Under the pieces are notes generated by a model. That model saw nothing but the letters and a program-made list of their open reading frames with translations. It had not been told where the DNA came from and did not search any database. The position numbers were made by a program, and so were the translations under genes. Positions 35,091-42,587 of a stretch of 56,181 nt of DNA are shown here, one piece after another. Position 1 is the stretch's first letter. Every line of letters starts with the position of its first letter. The stretch is from Phormidesmis priestleyi ULC007 (lineage in GTDB: Bacteria > Cyanobacteriota > Cyanobacteriia > Leptolyngbyales > Leptolyngbyaceae), in the NCBI RefSeq assembly GCF_001895925.1, contig NZ_MPPI01000030.1, positions 1-56,181 of the forward strand, written 5' to 3'.

Positions 35091-36237
35091 ATTCCACATC
35101 CGGGTCTTCTTCAAGGCTGGGGTAAGTTGTGACTCGCTGCTTGCCTCTGAGGAGGGTGCGTGAATAATCGAGTCCATGCGTTCGGAGCCAACCGATCAAG
35201 CCACCCGGCAAGACCATGACCACAATCAAGAACAACGCCCCCTGGAAAAACAGCCAAACTTCTGGAAACTTCTCACTGAGAAAGCTTTTGGCGAAGTTGA
35301 CAACCAGCGTTCCTAAAATCGCACCGACGAGGCTGGCACGTCCGCCCACTGCTACCCAAATCACCATCTCGATCGAGAACGCGATATCCATCACTTTAGG
35401 TGTGATGATGCCAGACTGCACGGTGTAAAGCGCCCCTGCAACACCTGCTAACCCGGCTGACGCGGCAAATACTAGCACTTTAAATGCAGTTGGGTTATAA
35501 CCCGTAAATCGAACGCGCGGTTCGTCATCTCGAATCGCAATCAGCAACCGCCCCAAGCGACCACTGGTGAGCCAACGACAAAGGGCATAGGCCCCCGCCA
35601 ACAGCACGACCGTCAGCACATAGAACGACCATTGCACCGCAGCCGAGCCAGCGGGTTGACCAAAAATCGTCGCGGTATCGGTCTTTAAACCGTTGGTGCC
35701 GTTAATTAGTTTTTGTTGACCGTTAAAAAGGTTGAAAAAGACAATCAATGCCGCTTGCGTCAAGATCGCGAAATAAACGCCTCGGATGCGATTGCGAAAC
35801 ACCAAATATCCCAACACGGCAGCCACGATCGTCGGAATTGCAACCGCCGCAAAAATCGTAAAGGGCAATGAGCTAAAGGGCTGCCAAAACGCAGGTAATT
35901 CTGTCACGCCATAGAGCGAGAAAAAGTCAGGCAACTGTCCGTTTGGCTGCAATTGCAGATACATTGCCAGGGCATAGCCGCCCAGGGCAAAGAAAAGCCC
36001 GTGTCCCAGGCTGAGAATGCCTGTGTAGCCCCAAATAATATCGATGCCTAAAGCGACGATCGCCAGTGCCAGATAACGCCCTAGCAAGTTGACGCGAAAC
36101 GCCTGGCCAATGCTGACGAGAAACTGGGGAATCACGAAAATCAACAGTAGAACGAACACGAGCACGATCGCGCCTTCGATCAGCAAGAAGCGCCGTTTCT
36201 GCCAATCAAACCTCGGTTTTGTAGCGGTTATGTCCAC
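35050..36237 (-). CDS. urtC: Urea ABC transporter permease UrtC
   Basis: A protein of 395 residues with a GTG start. About ten membrane helices; the LivM-like region IIWGYTGILSLGHGLFFALGGYALAMY is conserved, as are the AGLAGVAGALYTVQSG loop and WVAVGGRASLVGAILG. The C-terminal tail is cytoplasmic and charged. The stop overlaps the urtD start. In cyanobacteria urea import feeds urease, whose accessory protein UreG is encoded just upstream of the operon. Confidence 0.92.
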   Translation of the reverse strand: MDITATKPRFDWQKRRFLLIEGAIVLVFVLLLIFVIPQFLVSIGQAFRVNLLGRYLALAIVALGIDIIWGYTGILSLGHGLFFALGGYALAMYLQLQPNGQLPDFFSLYGVTELPAFWQPFSSLPFTIFAAVAIPTIVAAVLGYLVFRNRIRGVYFAILTQAALIVFFNLFNGQQKLINGTNGLKTDTATIFGQPAGSAAVQWSFYVLTVVLLAGAYALCRWLTSGRLGRLLIAIRDDEPRVRFTGYNPTAFKVLVFAASAGLAGVAGALYTVQSGIITPKVMDIAFSIEMVIWVAVGGRASLVGAILGTLVVNFAKSFLSEKFPEVWLFFQGALFLIVVMVLPGGLIGWLRTHGLDYSRTLLRGKQRVTTYPSLEEDPDVEYERQDLTNRKSDG

Positions 36238-36295
36238 TGGTAGCTCCCTTCACGTAAGAAATGGAAAATTATGAACTGTCGCGATTCATAATTCA

Positions 36296-37456
36296 TCAGG
36301 CATCAACCGTTCGTCCTTTCTGCGGGAATAGCCCGGCTGGACGGAATTGCAGGAATACGATAATCAATGCGAAGACCAGCACTTTTGCCATGCTAGTGGT
36401 TGCAAAAAAGGTAAAGAAATCTGCAAGTGGCTGAATCGGCGCTAGTAAATTTGCCAGAACGCCAGAACCTATCAGGTAGGTCGTCGTGCCAATCACCAAC
36501 GCCGCCACAATGCTGCCGACCAGTTTGCCCACGCCGCCCACGACTACCACCATGAACGTGTCTACGATGTAGTTTTGTCCTGTGTTAGGGCCCACCGAAC
36601 CGAGGAGACTGACCGCACAGCCTGCGATGCCTGCTAACCCTGAACCGATCGCAAATGTGAGCGCGTCTACTTTCTGGGTAGGGATGCCGAGACAGGCGCT
36701 CATACTGCGATTTTGCGTCACCGATCGCATCCGTAAGCCCCACGTCGATCGATTCAAGAATAGATAAATTGCAACGACGCAGGCGATCGTCAGCACCATA
36801 ATAAAGATGCGGACGTAAGAAAGTTGAAACCCTCCGATTGGGAGTCCACCGCGCAACCATTTAGGCGCAGTCACATCGACGTTTTGAGCGCCAAACCAGG
36901 GCTTGGTTACGGTGAGCTTATAAACCTGCCCGACCACAATTCCGGTTACGAGCGCGATCGCGGCTGATAATGGCAGCATAATCGCGATCACCCAGTTGCG
37001 GATGCGATCAAAATCAGGGCGACGAGACAGCAGCTTTAACGCCCCAAAAAATAATAAGCAAAACAGCACAATTCCAATCACTAAGACCCAGCTAACGCTG
37101 CGAACAAACTGCTGCAAAATTAAGCTCACGCCCCAAGTTGCCAGCAAAGTTTCGAGCGGTCTGCCATAGAGATAGCGAATCACACCCCGCTCTAACACTA
37201 AACCGAATAGTGCTGTCACCACAAACGCAGCGATCAGCGCAAAGAAAATATAAAGCTCAAACCACGCACCGCCGAATGATTTGAAAACGTTTTGCACCAT
37301 GAACGTGGTATACGCTCCCAACATCATCAACTCACCGTGTGCCATATTGATCACACCCATGAGTCCGAAGACGATCGCTAACCCTAGCGCCGCCAACAAC
37401 AAAACAGAACCAATACTGATTCCGCTAAAGATACCGTCTAGTAATCCTGATAGCAT
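36296..37456 (-). CDS. urtB: Urea ABC transporter permease UrtB
   Basis: A protein of 386 residues, LivH-type. Helices GISIGSVLLLAALGLAIVFGLMGVINMAHGELMMLGAY and AIGSGLAGIAGCAVSLLGSVGP match the family; NYIVDTFMVVVVGGVGKLVGS is the conserved loop. Compared with plain LivH it has an inserted segment around residues 115-200 with extra membrane helices, usual for UrtB. A 387-bp gap separates it from urtA and contains a 13-bp inverted repeat. Confidence 0.92.
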   Translation of the reverse strand: MLSGLLDGIFSGISIGSVLLLAALGLAIVFGLMGVINMAHGELMMLGAYTTFMVQNVFKSFGGAWFELYIFFALIAAFVVTALFGLVLERGVIRYLYGRPLETLLATWGVSLILQQFVRSVSWVLVIGIVLFCLLFFGALKLLSRRPDFDRIRNWVIAIMLPLSAAIALVTGIVVGQVYKLTVTKPWFGAQNVDVTAPKWLRGGLPIGGFQLSYVRIFIMVLTIACVVAIYLFLNRSTWGLRMRSVTQNRSMSACLGIPTQKVDALTFAIGSGLAGIAGCAVSLLGSVGPNTGQNYIVDTFMVVVVGGVGKLVGSIVAALVIGTTTYLIGSGVLANLLAPIQPLADFFTFFATTSMAKVLVFALIIVFLQFRPAGLFPQKGRTVDA

Positions 37457-37692
37457 TCATGTTTCGGGTGAAGGACTACGCGAATGAACCATAGAGTCTC
37501 ATGGCACTCAGTCAAAAAGTGTGCGCTAAGATGCAAAATTATTGAGGCAGGACGATCGTGTCAATCCGATTAGCTACGTTTTAGAGAAGATATTGCTTAA
37601 CTTGCGTTTTAGACGATCGGCTTTGCTTCTAAATGAGAGTCTTGCGCTTCTGTGAAGCTCTAAACAGAGATACGATCGCGAAGAACGTTAAG

Positions 37693-37733
37693 GTTTGAGC
37701 TTTAAATCAAATGACACCACTTAAAGCTCAAAC
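37693..37733. repeat. 13-bp inverted repeat between urtA and urtB
   Basis: GTTTGAGCTTTAA and its exact complement TTAAAGCTCAAAC lie 15 bp apart. There is no T-run. On the urt mRNA it would form a stable hairpin downstream of urtA. A second, GC-rich palindrome, GGGCACGGCA/TGCCATGCCC, follows at 37778-37799. The other bases of 37457-37843 hold nothing that I can support. Confidence 0.75.
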
Positions 37734-37843
37734 TTACGATCGCAGATTAAATAATATCGGTTACTTGCAGAGATAATGGGCACGGCAGTGCCATGCCCGT
37801 ACGCAGATTATTCCGGCTTATTTAATTCACGATCGGTTAAACC

Positions 37844-39160
37844 TTAAGTGGTTTTGAACTTACCACCCTTAGCCGGGTCAGACCAATCGCAGGAAAAGCC
37901 TTTGGTGTCGGTCACAAACTGGTTCCAAGGTATGGGCTTCACCGCATCCTTGGTTTCACTAACAATCTTAAACAGACCGTCATCGGCGACTTCACCAATC
38001 CGCACATATTTAGACAAGTGATGGTTTGCGTTCATCGTCACCAATCCTTCAGGGGCATCAAAGGTTTGCCCATAAGCTGCCGCTTTCACCTTGTCGAGAT
38101 CGTCCGCAGTCTTGGCTTTTTCGACCGATTGCTTCCACAGATACACCATGATGTATGCCGCTTCCATCGGGTCATTGACAACTCGCTCGGCCCCATATTT
38201 TGCTTTGAATGCTTCCACAAACTTCTTACTCGCCGGAGTGTTGACGGTTTGGAAGTAGTTCCACGCGGCGTAGTGACCCTTGAGATATTCCACCCCGATC
38301 GCTTTGACTTCTTCTTCGGCAATGCTGACCGACATGGAAGGATATTTATCAGGGCCCATGCCAGAGGCTTGCAGTTCTTTAAAGAACGCCACGTTGGTAT
38401 CCCCATTCAAGCTGTTGTAAATCACGCCACCGTTGGGAAGCGCTTGTTTGATTTTGGCGATCACCGCTTTGACTTCGGTGTTGCCCAGAGGAATGTAGTC
38501 TTCCCCAACCGTTTTGCCGCCTTTGGCTTCGAGTTGGGCTTTGATGATGGTGTTTGCCGTGCGAGGGAACACATAGTCTGACCCAACGAGGAAGAATTCT
38601 TTGCCTTTGTTGTCAAGCAACCACTGCACAGAAGGCTCGATTTGCTGGTTAGGCGCGGCTCCGGTGTAGAAGATGTTGTTAGAACACTCTTGCCCTTCAT
38701 ATTGCACGGGATACCAGAGCAAGTGTTTTTTAGCCTCAAACACGGGCAACACCGCTTTACGGCTGGCGGATGTCCAGCAGCCAAAGACGGTTGCAACTTT
38801 ATCCTGGTCGATCAGCTTCTTAGCTTTCTCAGCAAAGGTAGGCCAGTCAGAGTTGCCATCTTCGACGATCGCTTCGATCTGCTTGCCTAACACACCGCCC
38901 GCTTTGTTAATTTCTTCGATCGCCAGTTGCTCGGCATCCACGACGCTCTTTTCAGAAATAGCCATAGTGCCACTCAGCGAGTGCAAAATTCCCACTTTGA
39001 TCCCATTGCCCGAAGCGGTGGTCGCAGCCGTGGTTGCTGCCGGAGAAGCTGAACTGCCTGCGATCGGAGGTGCAGACGGGGCACACGCCTTGAGAAGAAT
39101 ACTGCCTGTTGCAGCAGAGCCAAAAATCAGGAATTCACGCCGACGAAATCGCTTTGTCAT
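37844..39160 (-). CDS. urtA: Urea ABC transporter substrate-binding lipoprotein UrtA
   Basis: A protein of 438 residues. A Tat-like lipoprotein signal (RFRRREFLIFG, lipobox LLKAC) is followed by an Ala/Ser/Thr linker and a type-1 periplasmic binding fold: GIKVGILHSLSGTMAISE, DGNSDWPTFAEKAKKL and GQECSNNIFYTGAAPNQQ, all UrtA-typical. It binds urea in the periplasm and delivers it to UrtBC. The gene is headed by a perfect NtcA box, so nitrogen limitation should induce it. Confidence 0.94.
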   Translation of the reverse strand: MTKRFRRREFLIFGSAATGSILLKACAPSAPPIAGSSASPAATTAATTASGNGIKVGILHSLSGTMAISEKSVVDAEQLAIEEINKAGGVLGKQIEAIVEDGNSDWPTFAEKAKKLIDQDKVATVFGCWTSASRKAVLPVFEAKKHLLWYPVQYEGQECSNNIFYTGAAPNQQIEPSVQWLLDNKGKEFFLVGSDYVFPRTANTIIKAQLEAKGGKTVGEDYIPLGNTEVKAVIAKIKQALPNGGVIYNSLNGDTNVAFFKELQASGMGPDKYPSMSVSIAEEEVKAIGVEYLKGHYAAWNYFQTVNTPASKKFVEAFKAKYGAERVVNDPMEAAYIMVYLWKQSVEKAKTADDLDKVKAAAYGQTFDAPEGLVTMNANHHLSKYVRIGEVADDGLFKIVSETKDAVKPIPWNQFVTDTKGFSCDWSDPAKGGKFKTT

Positions 39161-39295
39161 AATTATAAGATCTTGCTCCCCACGAGCTATCGAAACAATT
39201 GCGCTAAACTAAGTCCAAAAAAATCACCTTGAGCCAGCAGGTGTTTAGAACAGTGTTGATTTCTAAAAACTCACTCAAAGACTAACTTAGCCATA

Positions 39296-39347
39296 GCTTT
39301 GTGATATTAGAACTTGGCCTCGCGGGGTAATTGTATAGTAGATTACA
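39296..39347 (-). promoter_or_regulatory. NtcA-activated promoter of urtA
   Basis: The perfect palindrome TGTA-N8-TACA lies at 39332-39347. On the minus strand a TAATAT -10 box (39309-39304) follows 23 bases after GTAN8TAC, the spacing of class II NtcA promoters. The box begins 9 bases after the last codon of ureG. The mRNA leader would be about 135 nt. Confidence 0.87.
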
Positions 39348-39356
39348 AAATTTTGA

Positions 39357-39980
39357 CTAAGTTGTTACCTTTGTTTCCATGTTCAGCCCTGCGCGGGATT
39401 TAATAAAGTCTACGATCGCTCCTAAACCCTCCTGAATTTTGAGATTTGTAAACACAAAAGGTCTGTCACCGCGCATCTTTCGAGCATCGCGCTCCATCAC
39501 GCCCAAGTCCGCACCGACATACGGGGCGAGGTCAGTTTTATTAATCACTAGCAGGTCAGATTTTGTGATGCCCGGCCCACCTTTGCGAGGAATCTTGTCG
39601 CCTCCTGCCACATCAATTACATAAATATTCAGGTCAACCAGTTCGGGGCTAAAGGTTGCGGCTAAATTGTCCCCACCACTTTCGACAAAAATCAGATTTA
39701 AGGTGAGAAAGCGATTTTCGAGGGTTTCGATCGCCGCCAAATTCATCGAGGCATCTTCACGAATTGCCGTGTGCGGACAGCCCCCTGTCTCGACACCGAG
39801 GATACGATCGCGCTCTAATGCCTGACTTTTCACCAGAAACTGAGCATCTTCTTGGGTGTAAATATCGTTTGTCACAACAGCAATGTTGAAGGTTTGTCGC
39901 ATCGCTTTGCAGAGGGCATCGACTAACGCGGTTTTACCTGACCCAACTGGGCCCGCGATTCCGACTCGAAAGGCATTCAT
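39357..39980 (-). CDS. ureG: Urease accessory GTPase UreG
   Basis: A protein of 207 residues. The P-loop [47 protein letters not shown] (the CPH nickel site), [18 protein letters not shown] and [13 protein letters not shown] are all present. UreG hydrolyses GTP to load Ni2+ into urease. It lies upstream of the urea transporter genes on the same strand, an obvious functional pair. The urtA promoter abuts its 3' end. Other urease genes are not in this window. Confidence 0.95.
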   Translation of the reverse strand: MNAFRVGIAGPVGSGKTALVDALCKAMRQTFNIAVVTNDIYTQEDAQFLVKSQALERDRILGVETGGCPHTAIREDASMNLAAIETLENRFLTLNLIFVESGGDNLAATFSPELVDLNIYVIDVAGGDKIPRKGGPGITKSDLLVINKTDLAPYVGADLGVMERDARKMRGDRPFVFTNLKIQEGLGAIVDFIKSRAGLNMETKVTT

Positions 39981-40029
39981 AAAATTTTGGTTCGTTAACG
40001 TTCAGCGTCTTGATTGTCCGATTGTGACG

Positions 40030-40261
40030 CTAAACTTGCAAGAACAGCATTGCAATCAGACGAGCGATCGTCGCATGATTAATTCCTTCTCCGGTCATAT
40101 CGTCGATTATGAAGATAGCCGCGATCGAAAAACAGCCGCCGTTGCAAATCTGGAGGAGTTTCTCGATCGCGGTAAAGCAAATAGTCTTCCCAAGTGGCAG
40201 GTTTCCACAGATGAATTTGCGGCGTTTTCGACTGAGTGACCTGAGAAATGGAAGCAGTCAT
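40030..40261 (-). pseudogene. Uma2-like nuclease pseudogene (frameshift, truncated)
   Basis: From ATG 40261 the frame reads MTASISQ, then KPATWEDYLLYRDRE and RLFFDRGYL, an Uma2-type N-terminus. About codon 54 it shifts: one extra base near 40119 moves the natural continuation into another frame, which reads IDDMTGEGINHATIARLIAML and stops at 40030. Intact Uma2 proteins run to about 190 residues with PD-(D/E)XK-like residues; here only the N-terminal third remains. It sits just upstream of ureG. Confidence 0.75.
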
Positions 40262-40273
40262 AAGCGAATGCAA

Positions 40274-40717
40274 AATCAGGACGTTAGATCAATTGTATCG
40301 AGGGCTGGCAAAGTCTCTAACTACCTTGACTTTGCCAGATCGCCCTCACTGAGTAGGAATGATGACTAAGATCGAAGTAACCGGAATGATGGGCAAGTAA
40401 AGAGATCGCATACCTTCAGAACAGGAGATCGCTTTTGCGTTTGGGGAACGCTGAAGCAGTAAAGTTCCGGTCAAACTATGAAAAGATTCATCGTCCTTGC
40501 TTTAAGCGGATTAGCGTTTGGAAGTTGGGGCTGATCCAGACGTTTGCAGGAGCGATCGCACCAGAGTTTCTGATCTCGGTGATGAGGGTCAGAAGGCGTT
40601 CTCGTTCTGCAAGAAGGTATTCACTCACGGTTTCTTGTCGGCTGGAATTTGTACAGACAAGAATACAAATAGATTTTCTTGTTGATCGAGCTTTTTACCG
40701 ACAAGAATTAAATTGAT
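40274..40717. other. Intergenic stretch with a signal-peptide remnant
   Basis: No intact gene. On the plus strand from ATG 40478 a perfect signal-peptide-like start (MKRFIVLALSGLAFG) meets TGA after 18 codons, and the following bases do not continue it. The 94-codon frame at 40435-40716 has a composition that does not look coding. I take the region as decayed. Confidence 0.45.
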
Positions 40718-40927
40718 CTACAATCCCCCAAAGACTTTGTTGAGAACTGAGGGTAGTAAGGCGTTAAGCTCGACTTCTGTTTGAGATTGCAGTTGCTTGA
40801 GTGCGTCTAGCTGACTGAAAGTTGAAAGAGCATATTTTTGTTGTTTAACAGTTGGCATCGGTATTTCCATTTTCAAAAATAGTTCTGGGCGTGTGCGTTC
40901 TCTCCGTCCTCCTAACCCTCTAGCCAC
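40718..40927 (-). pseudogene. hsdS: Type I specificity subunit HsdS, C-terminal remnant
   Basis: Only the last 50 or so residues of an S subunit are present: LFLKMEIPMPTVKQQKYALSTFSQLDALKQL and LLPSVLNKVFGGL, the conserved end of HsdS (central/terminal repeat coil). Neither target-recognition domain exists; normal HsdS has 400 residues. The frame overlaps the hsdM stop by 16 bp, so the deletion must lie just behind hsdM. Without a TRD the complex cannot recognise DNA. A collapsed assembly is an alternative. Confidence 0.82.
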
Positions 40928-42579
40928 CAGTAAAGCGAATCCCCTTTTGTTTGCTTTTGTTTAGCAATCTCCCGTTCTTGTCGTTCCTCTACCTGAGTTT
41001 GTTTCTGCTCTTCTTTCAGATCTTGAATCTCCTGCTTAACCTTGGCTTGCTGTTTAACAGATGCAAAATCGAGTAGAGAAGCGTTAATATTCTGAATCTG
41101 CGTCTCTAATTCCTTAACTCTCTTAGCGTTTCGATTCGCATTCGCTTCTGCTTTCCTCGCGGCATCCCAATGCGGTTGTGCCTCCGATTTTGCTTTGTCG
41201 TAAGCCGCCTTAAAGTCATACTTCCAAGCCTGAGTATTTTCTGTTCTGTCATTCCACCAGGCAAAGCAGCCATCAAAATCGCTTTCCTGCATCGGCTTCG
41301 TTTTGCTAAAACTCTTGCGCCCCTCTGGTAACGGCACTTCGTAATACCAAATCTCCTCAGTCGCCCCCGACGCATCAAAAAATAGCAAATTCGTCGGAAT
41401 CGACGTGTAAGGCGCAAACACCCCATTCGGCAACCGCACGATCGTATGCAAATTATATTCAGTCAGCAGCTTCTCCTTGATCTTGGCAGAAACCCCATCG
41501 CCAAACAGCGTCCCATTCGGCACCACAATTCCCGCCCGCCCTGATCGCGACTTCAGCAACCGCATAATCAACTGAAGAAACAGCAGCGCCGTCTCTGCCG
41601 TCTGCATTTTGGGGTCAAAATTGTCCTTAATCTTCGCCTCTTCCTCACCCCCAAACGGCGGATTCGTCAAAATGACATCCACCTGATCCTTCACCCCAAT
41701 CTGGTTAATCGGAGTCCCCAGCGAGTTTTTCCGCTCCACGTCTGGATACTCCACCCCATTCAGCAGCAAATTCATCTGAGCCAGCATCAGCGGCAACGAC
41801 TTCGCCTCAATGCCAGACAAGCTCGACTGCAAAATCTTCCAGTCCTTCGGCTGACACTTCTCTCTCAGATATTTATAAGCCGCCACCAAAAAGCCAGCCG
41901 TCCCACAAGCTGGGTCGTGAATCGTTTCGCCCACTTGCGGCGCGATCGCCTTCACCATAAACGCCACCACCGCACGCGGCGTATAAAACTCTCCCGAATC
42001 TCCCGCCGCATCGCGCATTTCCTTGAGCATCGACTCATAAAAATCGCTGAGAATACTCACTTCCTCAGACTTATCAAAGTGAATCTCATTCACCTTGTTC
42101 ACCACATCTCGCAGCAACGCCCCGCTCTCCATCCGGTTGCTAATGCCCCTAAACACTTCGCGAATAATGTCTTGGCGATCGCGCCCCGTTTTACTCTGAA
42201 GACCCCGCAAATAGGGAAACAACCCCAAACACTTCGTCCCATCCCGCAGCGTCGCCTCATCGTTACTGATGAATCGCTGCAACTCCTCCCCGCTAATGCC
42301 TTCATCATGACTCGCCCAATCTCGCCAGCGATAAGGCGGCTCGATCGTTGGTTTATATTTCGCGATCGTTCCCGCCAAAACCGCCTCTTCCTCTCGAATC
42401 CTCTCCACATCATCGAGCAGCTTGAGAAACAGAATCCACGTCAACTGCGGCAAGCGGTCAAGCTCCCCGTTCAGCCCCTTATCCTTTCGCATGATGTCCC
42501 GCGCTGACTTAATCACGCTCCCCAAACGCTGGGCAGTCGTCTGAGGCTTACTATTGCTGCTTGTCGTGCGCTTTGCCAT
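40912..42579 (-). CDS. hsdM: Type I restriction-modification methyltransferase subunit HsdM
   Basis: A protein of 555 residues. N-terminal helical domain (residues 1-150), then the methyltransferase with motif I DPACGTAGFLVAAY and motif IV VDVILTNPPFGG (N6-adenine type), plus GRAGIVVPNGTLFGDG. The C-terminal 100 residues form a charged coiled coil. It starts 8 bp after hsdR, so the genes are co-transcribed (hsdR-hsdM-hsdS order). The protein looks intact, but its partner S subunit is truncated. Confidence 0.93.
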   Translation of the reverse strand: MAKRTTSSNSKPQTTAQRLGSVIKSARDIMRKDKGLNGELDRLPQLTWILFLKLLDDVERIREEEAVLAGTIAKYKPTIEPPYRWRDWASHDEGISGEELQRFISNDEATLRDGTKCLGLFPYLRGLQSKTGRDRQDIIREVFRGISNRMESGALLRDVVNKVNEIHFDKSEEVSILSDFYESMLKEMRDAAGDSGEFYTPRAVVAFMVKAIAPQVGETIHDPACGTAGFLVAAYKYLREKCQPKDWKILQSSLSGIEAKSLPLMLAQMNLLLNGVEYPDVERKNSLGTPINQIGVKDQVDVILTNPPFGGEEEAKIKDNFDPKMQTAETALLFLQLIMRLLKSRSGRAGIVVPNGTLFGDGVSAKIKEKLLTEYNLHTIVRLPNGVFAPYTSIPTNLLFFDASGATEEIWYYEVPLPEGRKSFSKTKPMQESDFDGCFAWWNDRTENTQAWKYDFKAAYDKAKSEAQPHWDAARKAEANANRNAKRVKELETQIQNINASLLDFASVKQQAKVKQEIQDLKEEQKQTQVEERQEREIAKQKQTKGDSLYWWLEG

Positions 42580-42587
42580 GAATCAAT

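Noticed and set aside
40283-40292. GTTAGATC near the Uma2 relic as attC R' box
   Set aside because: No RYYYAAC core or complementary arm at the right distance on either side.
40435-40716. 94-codon plus-strand ORF
   Set aside because: Codon use and protein composition look random; no ribosome site and no family resemblance.
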